NCBI GenBank assembly: GCA_022794295.1
Contig: JAAWEO010000151.1
Span: 1 to 5,368, forward strand
Source: Angelakisella sp.
Lineage (GTDB): Bacteria > Bacillota > Clostridia > Oscillospirales > Ruminococcaceae
Direction: 5' to 3'
Length of the DNA stretch: 5,368 nucleotides
Below the pieces are notes generated by a model. It did no database searches. It was not told where the DNA came from and worked only from the letters and a program-made list of their open reading frames with translations. This document shows, piece by piece, positions 1 through 5,368 of the stretch (position 1 is the stretch's first letter; each line of letters starts with the position of its first letter). The position numbers and the translations under genes are program-made.

Positions 1-29
1 TTCTTTTTGAAAGAAAAAAAGAAAGTAAG
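1..29. repeat. A/T-rich inverted repeat cut by the left window edge
   Basis: Bases 1-6 (TTCTTT) and 10-15 (AAAGAA) form a perfect 6-bp inverted repeat around TTG, followed by a purine-only run on the + strand to about base 25. Its composition is sharply unlike the GC-rich genes nearby. The longer arm (GAAAG then an A run then GAAAG) suggests a larger symmetrical hairpin whose other arm lies outside the window. It could be an intergenic repeat or a terminator shared with a convergent neighbour; only part is visible, so its role is open. Confidence 0.3.
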
Positions 30-64
30 AGCCTGCTCGCCCTGCACCCAGCTACCCTGCAAAT

Positions 65-81
65 ACACCCCAGTGGGGTGT
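65..81 (-). terminator. Possible terminator hairpin downstream of mutY
   Basis: ACACCCC (65-71) and GGGGTGT (75-81) form a perfect 7-bp stem with a 3-base loop, starting about 9 bases after the mutY stop codon. On the minus strand the hairpin is preceded by AAA and followed by ATTTGC; on the + strand it is followed by TTTTGC. The tail after the hairpin is short in both directions, so termination may be weak or bidirectional. The position between the end of a gene and a non-coding edge supports a terminator role. Confidence 0.5.
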
Positions 82-90
82 TTTGCAACC

Positions 91-1179
91 TCAGCCCCCT
101 TCCGAAGCCCTCGCCCCTTGACCACCGCCGGACACCCCCCCGGTGTAGACCCGAAAGGCCGAGGGCAGAGCGTATTCCTCCCGCAGCTCCTCCGGCCGGA
201 CCCAGACCAGCCCGCTTTCCGGCTGCCCCGGCCCCGAAACCTCCACCCGCCACCCTGTCATCTGCCATTCCACATGGGTGAAAATGTGGCGGGCCTTGGG
301 AAGGGCACCCATTTTCGTCCCCAAAAGCTTCATCTCCACCAGAAGCGTGTCCAGCACCTTCCACTGGTCCAGCTGCCCCGGAAGGTTCACCGGCTCCCAC
401 ATCCCGGCCAGAAGCCCGGTTTCCGGCCGGCGGCGCAGGGCCATCCGCCCGTCCTCCCGGAACAGAAGCAGAATCGTCCGTTCCTCCACCCGCCGGGCCT
501 TTTTGGGGGCCTTTACCGGGATGCTCCCCGTCAGACCCCGGGCCCTGGCCTGGCAGAGCTCCCCCAGGGGACACTCCCCGCAGAGGGGCTCCCCGTTGGG
601 GAGACAGACACAGGCCCCCAGCTCCATCAGGGACTGGTTGAAATCCCCCACCCGCTGGGGAAGGATGGCGGTGATGGCAGTCCCCAGCTCCTTCTTTACC
701 CCTGGGGCGGCAATGTCCCAGGGCTTGGCTATCACCCGGGAGAGCACCCGGAGAACGTTCCCGTCAACCGCCGGGTGGGGAAGCCCGAAGGCGATGGAGG
801 CAATGGCCCCCGCTGTGTACTCCCCCACCCCCGGCAGGCTTTTCAGCGCCTCGAAGGAGGCGGGAAGCTCCCCGCCGTACTCCGCCACCAGCAGCCTTGC
901 CGCCCGCTGGAGGTTTCTGGCCCGGCTGTAGTATCCCAGCCCCTCCCACAGCTTCATCAGGGTTTCCTCGGGGCAGGCCGCCAGGGCGGGGACGTCCGGG
1001 AGGGCCTCCACAAAGCGGAGGAAGTAGGACTTTGCCGCCTCCACCCGGGTCTGCTGGAGCATGATCTCGCTGATCCACACCCGGTAGGGGGTGGGCTGGC
1101 TCCGCCAGGGGAGGACCCGGGCCTCCTTGTCGTACCAATCCAGGAGCAGGCCGGGGAGCTCCCGGGGAAGGACGGTCAT
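91..1179 (-). CDS. mutY: Adenine DNA glycosylase MutY (A/8-oxoG repair)
   Basis: MutY excises adenine mispaired with 8-oxoguanine in base excision repair, preventing G:C to T:A mutations. The 362-residue protein has the usual length and two-domain plan. The N-terminal glycosylase domain has the hallmark SEIMLQQT (37-44) with the expected catalytic Glu38, then GLGYYSRARNL (80-90), the helix-hairpin-helix LPGVGEYTAGA (115-125) and VDGNV with catalytic Asp139. The [4Fe-4S] loop uses Cys192, 200, 203 and 209; its first spacing is seven residues rather than the six of E. coli MutY. The C-terminal NUDIX-like domain (about 230-345) contains RHIFTH, whose Phe300-Thr301-His302 matches the position of the Phe-Ser-His loop that reads 8-oxoG in Geobacillus MutY. 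The last 15 residues are a Gly-rich tail. The ATG overlaps the upstream stop as ATGA, and GAGGTGG (1184-1190) is the ribosome binding site, implying coupled translation. Identity is secure. Confidence 0.96.
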   Translation of the reverse strand: MTVLPRELPGLLLDWYDKEARVLPWRSQPTPYRVWISEIMLQQTRVEAAKSYFLRFVEALPDVPALAACPEETLMKLWEGLGYYSRARNLQRAARLLVAEYGGELPASFEALKSLPGVGEYTAGAIASIAFGLPHPAVDGNVLRVLSRVIAKPWDIAAPGVKKELGTAITAILPQRVGDFNQSLMELGACVCLPNGEPLCGECPLGELCQARARGLTGSIPVKAPKKARRVEERTILLLFREDGRMALRRRPETGLLAGMWEPVNLPGQLDQWKVLDTLLVEMKLLGTKMGALPKARHIFTHVEWQMTGWRVEVSGPGQPESGLVWVRPEELREEYALPSAFRVYTGGVSGGGQGARASEGG

Positions 1180-1985
1180 AGCTCCACCTCAAAAAGGCGC
1201 CGGAAGTTCCGGTGCAGAATATCGTCCCGGACCTCCGCCGGGAGGCCCAGGGAAAGGAACCGCTCCAGCTCCTCCCGGTGGTCCCACATGGGGAAATCGG
1301 TGCCAAAGAGAAACCGGCGGTGACCCATCAGGCTGATAAGATGAAGGGCCCGCTCCTGGGGGAGCTTAAACAGGGCGCTGCTGGTATCGAACCACACATT
1401 GGGCAGGTCCCGGTAGAGCTCCACATCCTGCCAGTGGTTGTATCCCCCGAAATGGGCGGCGATGCAGGTGAGGCCCGGATACCGCCGCGCCACCTCCGCC
1501 ATCCGCGCCGGTGCAGACCAGTCGTACCGCTCGTCCCCGGTGTGAAAGAGAATGGGCAGCCCCAGCTCCTGACAGCTTTGGTAGATGGGGAAGGCGGCCG
1601 GATCGTCAATAAAAAACTGCTGGAAATCGGGGTGGAGCTTCACCCCCCGCAGCCCCAGCTCCCGGATGCGCCGGGCCTCCCCGGGGATATCCTCGTACCC
1701 GGGGTGAAGGGTGCCGAAGCCCAGAAATTCCGGGTGGGCGGCGCAGCTTTCCCGGATGAAATCGTTGATCGCCGTTACCTGGCCCGGACGGGTGGCGGTG
1801 GAGCAGACCAGGTATTTCCTCACCCCAATGGCCCCCCCGCTCTCCAGAAGGGCCTCCGGAGAGCCGGGGTGGCACATGGGGATCTGGTAAAATTCCCCGA
1901 TGGAGCCCACCGCCTTGGAGGCGATCTTTGGGGGGAAGATGTGGGCATGGGCATCGGTGATGGTCAGGGCTGTAAGATCAGTCAT
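1176..1985 (-). CDS. Amidohydrolase-family (amidohydrolase 2) metal-dependent hydrolase, substrate unknown
   Basis: A 269-residue cytosolic TIM-barrel enzyme of the amidohydrolase superfamily, most like the amidohydrolase-2 group that includes ACMSD-type decarboxylases and many uncharacterised hydrolases. The metal-site pattern is complete: DAHAHIFP with His13 and His15 at the end of strand 1, GVKLHP (114-119) with Lys116 and His118, LFHTGD with His148, AAHFGG with His178, and FGTDFP with Asp230. There is no signal peptide or membrane segment. The chosen start follows AAGGAGG with a 7-base spacer and lies just before the conserved first strand. An upstream in-frame ATG at 2189 would add 68 low-complexity residues read mostly from the end of purA, and is rejected. 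The stop codon overlaps the mutY start by four bases. The family assignment is firm, but no substrate can be named, and the link to MutY may be only genomic. Confidence 0.88.
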   Translation of the reverse strand: MTDLTALTITDAHAHIFPPKIASKAVGSIGEFYQIPMCHPGSPEALLESGGAIGVRKYLVCSTATRPGQVTAINDFIRESCAAHPEFLGFGTLHPGYEDIPGEARRIRELGLRGVKLHPDFQQFFIDDPAAFPIYQSCQELGLPILFHTGDERYDWSAPARMAEVARRYPGLTCIAAHFGGYNHWQDVELYRDLPNVWFDTSSALFKLPQERALHLISLMGHRRFLFGTDFPMWDHREELERFLSLGLPAEVRDDILHRNFRRLFEVEL

Positions 1986-1992
1986 CAAAGGG

Positions 1993-1999
1993 CCTCCTT
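1993..1999 (-). promoter_or_regulatory. Ribosome binding site that fixes the amidohydrolase start
   Basis: The minus strand reads AAGGAGG, a full match to the anti-Shine-Dalgarno core, followed by a 7-base spacer and ATG at 1985. This decides the start in favour of the 269-residue protein over the longer frame that runs back into purA. Confidence 0.9.
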
Positions 2000-2018
2000 G
2001 CTGGTGTTTGCTTCTGAT

Positions 2019-2047
2019 ATTATAGCATAGGCGGAAGAAAATTTCCA
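2019..2047 (-). promoter_or_regulatory. Sigma-A-type promoter for the amidohydrolase-mutY pair
   Basis: On the minus strand, TATAAT (2024-2019) is a perfect -10 box preceded by TGC, giving an extended -10 (TGnTATAAT). A -35-like TGGAAA (2047-2042) sits 17 bp upstream and matches TTGACA at 4 of 6 positions. The site lies in the 83-bp gap between purA and the amidohydrolase, and predicts a leader of roughly 25-30 bases. It indicates that amidohydrolase and mutY can be transcribed independently of pyrG-purA, though read-through is not excluded because no convincing terminator follows purA. Confidence 0.75.
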
Positions 2048-2068
2048 TGATCCTTCTGCGGCGAATAG

Positions 2069-3343
2069 CTACTCTCTTACCAGATACTGGTCCCGATCCG
2101 CCCCCACAGACACGTACCGGATGGCACAGCCCACCTGCTCCTCTAAATACTCCACGTAGGCCCGGGCCTCCTGGGGGAGCTCCTCCCACCGGCGGCAGCC
2201 GCTGATGTCACAGCCCCAGCCCGGCAGGGATTCCAGCACCGGCCTTGCCCGCTCCAGGCGGCCCCCGCTGGGAAACTCCCCGGTGGGGACGCCATCCACC
2301 GTGTACCGGGCACAGACGGGGATCTCTGAAAGGTAGGAGAGGGTATCCAGCTTGGTCAGGGCGAGCTCGTCCGCCCCCTGGACTCGCACCCCGTACCGGC
2401 TGGCAGGCACATCAAAGGGACCCACCCGCCGGGGCCGCCCGGTGGCCGCGCCGTATTCCCCGCCGGCCTCCCGGAGGGCCCCGGCAGCTGCCCCGAACAG
2501 CTCGCAGGGGAAGGGGCCCTCCCCCACACAGGAGGAGTAGGCCTTCATGACCCCCACTGTTTTGTCCAGCCTCCGCCCCGGGATCCCCGCCCCGATGGGG
2601 GCGTAGGCCGCCAGGGTGGTGGAGGACGAGGTGTAGGGGTAGATGCCATAGTCGATATCCCGCAGGGCCCCCAGCTGGGCCTCAAAGAGCACCTTTTTCC
2701 CTGCCGCCAGGGCTTCCTCCAGGTACAGCCCAGTGTCACAGATCAGCTCCCGGAGGGGATCCCCGTTTTCCCGGAGCCACCGGAGGGTCTCGCCGTAGTC
2801 CTCCGCCGGGGCATTGTACCCCTTTTCCAGCAGAAGGTTTTTCCAGTCCAGAAGCTGCCGGAGCTGCCGCTCCAGCCGTTCAGGCTCCAGAAGGTCCCCC
2901 ATGCGCAGGGCCTTTTTCATATATTTGTCCCCGTAGATGGGGGCGATGCCCCGGCGGGTGGAGCCGAATTTGGCATCGGCCAGCCGCTCCTCCTCCAGGC
3001 AGTCCTGGCGGACATTGGCGGGCAGACAGATGGCCGCCAGGTGGCTGATCTTCAGGTTTTCCGGGCCGATCCTCACCCCCCGGGCCATCAGGCGCTCCAT
3101 CTCCCCCCGCAGGTGGGCGATGTCCACCACCATCCCCGGCCCCAGAAGGTTTACCACCCCGGGCCGGAGGATCCCCGAGGGAAGAAGGTTCAGCACAAAT
3201 TTTTCTCCGTTTACATAAATGGTGTGTCCGGCATTATTGCCCCCCTGGTATCGGGACACCACCTGGTACCCCTGGGAGAGAAGGTCCACCATCCGGCCCT
3301 TCCCCTCGTCCCCCCAGTTGATCCCTACAATCGCAGTCAGCAT
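2069..3343 (-). CDS. purA: Adenylosuccinate synthetase PurA, divergent clostridial-type variant
   Basis: PurA condenses IMP with aspartate using GTP to form adenylosuccinate, the first committed step to AMP. The 424-residue cytosolic protein has the normal length. Visible motifs are NWGDEGKGRMVD (9-20) with the catalytic Asp12 and the conserved Lys15, RYQGGNNAGHT (31-41) with catalytic His40, LLPSGIL (53-59), IDYGIYPYTSSSTT (230-243), TGRPRR (301-306) in the aspartate-binding loop, and TKLD (330-333) for guanine recognition. Several positions differ from the E. coli form: NWGDEGKG for QWGDEGKG, GGNN for GGHN, GSTRRGIAP (127-135) for GTTGRGIGP, and FEAQLGAL (220-227) for FEGAQGTL. Catalytic Asp and His are kept, so the enzyme should be active; I read it as a clostridial subfamily rather than a decayed gene. 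It starts 15 bp after the pyrG stop, and its ribosome binding site GAGAGGA (3354-3360) overlaps that stop codon. The stop is TAG. Confidence 0.95.
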   Translation of the reverse strand: MLTAIVGINWGDEGKGRMVDLLSQGYQVVSRYQGGNNAGHTIYVNGEKFVLNLLPSGILRPGVVNLLGPGMVVDIAHLRGEMERLMARGVRIGPENLKISHLAAICLPANVRQDCLEEERLADAKFGSTRRGIAPIYGDKYMKKALRMGDLLEPERLERQLRQLLDWKNLLLEKGYNAPAEDYGETLRWLRENGDPLRELICDTGLYLEEALAAGKKVLFEAQLGALRDIDYGIYPYTSSSTTLAAYAPIGAGIPGRRLDKTVGVMKAYSSCVGEGPFPCELFGAAAGALREAGGEYGAATGRPRRVGPFDVPASRYGVRVQGADELALTKLDTLSYLSEIPVCARYTVDGVPTGEFPSGGRLERARPVLESLPGWGCDISGCRRWEELPQEARAYVEYLEEQVGCAIRYVSVGADRDQYLVRE

Positions 3344-3358
3344 ATTCGCAACATCCTC

Positions 3359-4975
3359 TCACTTATTTTGATGGTCCAGGGCCGCCTCCACAAAGGCCCG
3401 GAAGATGGGGTGGGCCCGGTTGGGGCGGGATTTAAACTCCGGGTGATACTGCACCCCCACAAAGAAGGGGTGGCCGGGCCGCTCGATGGCCTCCACCAGC
3501 CGCCCGTCCGGGGACTGGCCGCAAAGGACAAGGCCGCCCTCTGCCTCCAGGGACTGGCGGTACCGGTTGTTCACCTCGTACCGGTGACGGTGGCGTTCGG
3601 CAATCTCCGGCACCCCGTAGATGGTCCGCAGGCGGGTGCCCTCCCCCAGGCAGCAGGGGTAGGCCCCCAGGCGCATGGTGCCCCCCTTGGGCACCTCTCC
3701 CCGCTGGTCCGGCATCAGGTGGATCACCGGGTCCGGGCATTCCGGGGAAAACTCGGCGGAGTCGGCCTCGGCCAGGCCCAGCAGGTTCCGGGCGGTCTCG
3801 ATCACCGCGATCTGCATCCCCAGGCAGATGCCGAAGAAGGGAAGTCCGGTCTCCCGGGCGTACCGGGCGGCGGCGATCATCCCGGCGATCCCCCGGCTGC
3901 CGAAACCCCCGGGGACAATGACCCCGTGACAGCCGGCCAGGGCCTCTCCAACAGTTTCCCCGGTCAGGGCCTCGGAATCCACCCAGCGGAGCTTTACCTC
4001 CGCCTCCTTTTCATAGCCGCCGTGGCGAAGGGCCTCGGCCACCGACAGGTAGGCGTCGTGAAGCTCCACATATTTCCCCACCAGGGCGATCTCCACCTTC
4101 CGGCGGGGGCAGGCGATACGCCGGCAGAGGGCCTCCCACTCCGCCAGGTCCGGTTCCCGGTCCGGGAGGCCCAGGGTCTCACAAACGATGCGGTCCAGTC
4201 CGGCCTGGTGGAGCATCAGGGGCACATGGTAAAGGCTTTCCAGGGTGCGGTTTTCGATGACGCACTCCGGGCGGACATCGCAAAAGAGGGCCAGCTTTTC
4301 CAGAATGCCGGGCTCCAGCGGCCTGTCGCACCGGGCGATGATCACATCGGGGATGATGCCCAGGCTGCGCAGCTCCCGGACCGAATGCTGGGCGGGCTTG
4401 GTCTTATGCTCTCCGGAGCAGCCCAGGAAGGGCACCAGCACCACATGGAGAAAGAGGCAGTTCTGCCGCCCCACCTCCCGGGAAAGCTGGCGGACAGCCT
4501 CCAGGAAGGGCTGGCTTTCGATATCCCCAATGGTTCCACCGATCTCGGTAATGATAACATCGGGGGCGGTACGCTCTGCCAGGGCGGCCACAAACCCCTT
4601 GATCTCGCTGGTGACATGGGGGATGACCTGAACGGTACTGCCCAGGAAGGCTCCGCTGCGCTCCTTCTGGAGGACATCCCAATAGACCCGGCCGGAGGTC
4701 AGATTGGAATAGCGGTTCAGGTCCTCGTCAATAAACCGCTCATAATGCCCCAGGTCCAGGTCGGTTTCGCCGCCATCCTCGGTGACGAACACCTCGCCAT
4801 GCTGGTAGGGGCTCATGGTACCGGGGTCCACATTAACATAGGGGTCCAGCTTCTGGGCGGCCACCCGGAGGCCCCGGGCTTTCAGGAGGCGCCCCAGGGA
4901 GGCGGCGCTGATTCCTTTTCCCAGGCCGGAGACCACACCACCGGTGACAAAGACATACTTTACTATTTTTTCCAT
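3359..4975 (-). CDS. pyrG: CTP synthase (glutamine-hydrolysing)
   Basis: CTP synthase aminates UTP to CTP using ATP and ammonia taken from glutamine, and is the last step of de novo CTP synthesis. The 538-residue protein is full length. The N-terminal synthetase domain (about 1-270) starts with KYVFVTGGVVSGLGKG and shows the P-loop-like LGKGI with Lys20, QKLDPYVNVDPGTMSP (41-56) with Lys42, and metal-binding Asp72 and Glu144 (TEIGGTIGDIES). The UTP/CTP-site segment GEHKTKPAQHSV (188-199) is present. The C-terminal class I glutamine amidotransferase domain (about 293-535) has the oxyanion segment PGGFGSRG (355-362), nucleophile Cys384 in FGICLGMQ, and His511 and Glu513 in YHPEF. All catalytic residues are present. 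The ATG at 4975 has AAGGGG-type pairing 7 bases upstream. It is the first gene of a pyrG-purA unit, preceded by a strong promoter and a terminator-like leader hairpin, so regulation by attenuation is likely. Confidence 0.98.
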   Translation of the reverse strand: MEKIVKYVFVTGGVVSGLGKGISAASLGRLLKARGLRVAAQKLDPYVNVDPGTMSPYQHGEVFVTEDGGETDLDLGHYERFIDEDLNRYSNLTSGRVYWDVLQKERSGAFLGSTVQVIPHVTSEIKGFVAALAERTAPDVIITEIGGTIGDIESQPFLEAVRQLSREVGRQNCLFLHVVLVPFLGCSGEHKTKPAQHSVRELRSLGIIPDVIIARCDRPLEPGILEKLALFCDVRPECVIENRTLESLYHVPLMLHQAGLDRIVCETLGLPDREPDLAEWEALCRRIACPRRKVEIALVGKYVELHDAYLSVAEALRHGGYEKEAEVKLRWVDSEALTGETVGEALAGCHGVIVPGGFGSRGIAGMIAAARYARETGLPFFGICLGMQIAVIETARNLLGLAEADSAEFSPECPDPVIHLMPDQRGEVPKGGTMRLGAYPCCLGEGTRLRTIYGVPEIAERHRHRYEVNNRYRQSLEAEGGLVLCGQSPDGRLVEAIERPGHPFFVGVQYHPEFKSRPNRAHPIFRAFVEAALDHQNK

Positions 4976-4982
4976 AACACTG

Positions 4983-4991
4983 CCCCTTTCC
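4983..4991 (-). promoter_or_regulatory. pyrG ribosome binding site
   Basis: The minus strand reads GGAAAGGGG with a 7-base spacer (CAGTGTT) to the pyrG ATG. It lies outside and downstream of the leader hairpin, so the hairpin is more likely to act on transcription than by hiding this site. Confidence 0.8.
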
Positions 4992-5004
4992 GCAAGGCTG
5001 GAAG

Positions 5005-5081
5005 AAACAAAAAAGGTGTCTGCATCCAGGCACCCTGCGCTTTACGGCAGCGCGGCAGGGTACCAGGGAGCAGACGCCTTT
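5005..5081 (-). terminator. Leader hairpin with U-tract upstream of pyrG (putative attenuator)
   Basis: On the minus strand, AAAGGCGTCTGC (5081-5070) pairs with GCAGACACCTTT (5023-5012) at 11 of 12 positions (one C/A mismatch). Inside, ACCCT (5061-5057) pairs with AGGGT (5036-5032) and GCGCT (5053-5049) with AGCGC (5041-5037), closing one long structure. The 3' arm runs into TTTTTTG then TTT, a proper intrinsic-terminator tail. The hairpin begins about 7 bases after the predicted transcription start and ends about 30 bases before pyrG, so it should stop transcripts unless something prevents folding. In Bacillus subtilis pyrG, low CTP causes extra G residues to be added at a GGGC start, and the G run pairs with a pyrimidine stretch in the terminator arm. 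Here the arm has the similar GCTCCCT (5071-5065), but no GGG is seen at the start site. The alternative is a short terminated RNA of about 80 bases. Confidence 0.75.
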
Positions 5082-5093
5082 ATCGGACGCTTT

Positions 5094-5122
5094 ATTATAC
5101 GGCAGCTCCTCAAGAATGTCAA
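5094..5122 (-). promoter_or_regulatory. Perfect consensus sigma-A promoter of pyrG-purA
   Basis: The minus strand carries TTGACA (5122-5117), a spacer of exactly 17 bp, and TATAAT (5099-5094): 12 of 12 consensus positions at the best spacing. The predicted start is near the G at 5088, giving a leader of about 113 bases before pyrG. Such a strong promoter fits a design where output is set by the terminator-like hairpin that follows rather than by initiation. A GC-rich repeat lies directly upstream, so there is no A/T-rich UP element. Confidence 0.92.
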
Positions 5123-5126
5123 GCGT

Positions 5127-5210
5127 GCGGCCTGATGGCCGCATCCAGACCCTACCCGGCACTTCGCGGCGGCCTGATGGCCGCTGACAGACCCTACCCG
5201 GCGCTGCGCG
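5127..5210. repeat. Two tandem 42-bp repeat units with internal palindromes
   Basis: Unit 1 (5127-5168) and unit 2 (5169-5210) match at 37 of 42 positions. Each begins with the perfect palindrome GCGGCC-TGAT-GGCCGC (5127-5142 and 5169-5184) and carries the identical segment AGACCCTACCCGGC (5147-5160 and 5189-5202). The differences cluster in a 4-base linker and near the end of the unit. On the transcribed minus strand each unit would fold as a short hairpin. The units stop 4 bp before the pyrG -35 box. They resemble short palindromic intergenic repeats scattered through some GC-rich clostridial genomes; their genome copy number cannot be seen here. Confidence 0.85.
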
Positions 5211-5368
5211 CCTTGACGGTGTGCGGGGTGGATAGTGGGTGCCTGGAGTCTGAATGAGTACGGGGCGAGGCGATTCCCCTGCCTTTGACGAACTGGGGCG
5301 GGCGAGATTTCTGCCGGCGCAGCACCATGCCCAAAGCCCAACGCCCAGTGCCGGGTAGCCTTTCTGTC
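5186..5368. repeat. Inverted-repeat-bounded, gene-free segment (MITE-like candidate)
   Basis: The left arm 5186-5204 (GACAGA..CTACCCGGCGC) and the right arm 5348-5368 (GTGCCGGGTAG..TCTGTC) are inverted copies: the shared blocks are GACAGA and CTACCCGGC, with a 2-base length difference between them. The right arm is a partial third copy of the 42-bp unit in opposite orientation and may continue past the window. The roughly 145 bases between the arms hold no credible gene and no clear promoter; the only other structure seen is a 5-bp hairpin GGCGC-TGC-GCGCC at 5200-5212. No target-site duplication can be judged because the right boundary may be cut. Confidence 0.5.

Noticed and set aside
7..1323. 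A 438-codon open frame on the + strand antisense to mutY.
   Set aside because: The product is Pro/Gly/His-rich without domains, and the opposite strand encodes a full MutY with all catalytic residues.
2031..2059. An imperfect inverted repeat (GCAGAAGGA with TTCTTCCGC) after purA, considered as a terminator.
   Set aside because: The stem has a mismatch and a G-T pair, the loop is long, no U-tract follows on the minus strand, and it overlaps the -35 region of the next promoter.
1986..2189. A 68-residue N-terminal extension of the amidohydrolase.
   Set aside because: It overlaps the purA coding end, is low in complexity, runs across the promoter and AAGGAGG site, and is absent from the family fold, which begins at the ATG at 1985.
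5127..5210. The two palindromic units considered as a CRISPR array.
   Set aside because: There are only two copies, the similarity covers the whole 42-bp period including any would-be spacer, and no cas gene is present.
3041..5257. A 738-codon open frame on the + strand antisense to pyrG and the start of purA.
   Set aside because: It lies opposite unmistakable pyrG and purA sequence, has no recognisable domain, and is a known effect of high GC at third codon positions removing stops on the opposite strand.
5042..5341. A 99-codon minus-strand frame through the repeat region, in which the 42-bp units read as 14-residue repeats.
   Set aside because: The repeats keep frame only because 42 is divisible by three. 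The frame runs through the pyrG promoter and leader hairpin, and has no known domain.

Overview
The window is a GC-rich stretch of bacterial chromosome whose genes all lie on the minus strand, so they are transcribed from the right edge towards the left. The order in the direction of transcription is pyrG (CTP synthase), purA (adenylosuccinate synthetase), an uncharacterised TIM-barrel amidohydrolase, and mutY (adenine DNA glycosylase). Strong AAGGAGG-type ribosome binding sites, consensus sigma-A-type promoters, a terminator-like hairpin in the pyrG leader and a PurA variant that I associate with gut Clostridia all suggest a GC-rich member of the Bacillota, most likely Oscillospiraceae (Flavonifractor/Lawsonibacter-like). 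The taxonomy is inference from style, not from a database match.

Layout from left to right. Bases 1-90 are non-coding: an A/T-rich inverted repeat cut by the window edge and a 7-bp GC hairpin that may end the mutY transcript. mutY (91-1179) overlaps the amidohydrolase (1176-1985) by four bases (ATGA), so these two form a translationally coupled pair. An 83-bp gap (1986-2068) holds a good extended -10 promoter and ribosome binding site for that pair. purA (2069-3343) and pyrG (3359-4975) are separated by only 15 bp and form a second unit. Upstream of pyrG there is a perfect consensus promoter (TTGACA, 17 bp, TATAAT) followed at once by a long hairpin ending in TTTTTTG, which looks like a transcription attenuator. 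The right edge (5127-5368) is a gene-free repeat region: two tandem 42-bp units, each with a perfect 6-bp palindrome, and an inverted partial copy at the extreme right end.

Functionally, pyrG and purA put a late step of pyrimidine synthesis (UTP to CTP) and the first committed step from IMP to AMP under one leader. The amidohydrolase-mutY pair has its own promoter, so it need not follow nucleotide demand. MutY removes adenine paired with 8-oxoguanine. The amidohydrolase substrate cannot be told from sequence. The parts most worth a second look are the pyrG leader, which lacks the GGG start that the known Bacillus CTP-sensing mechanism needs, and the repeat cluster just upstream of it. I found no sign of a wholly new multi-gene system in this window.
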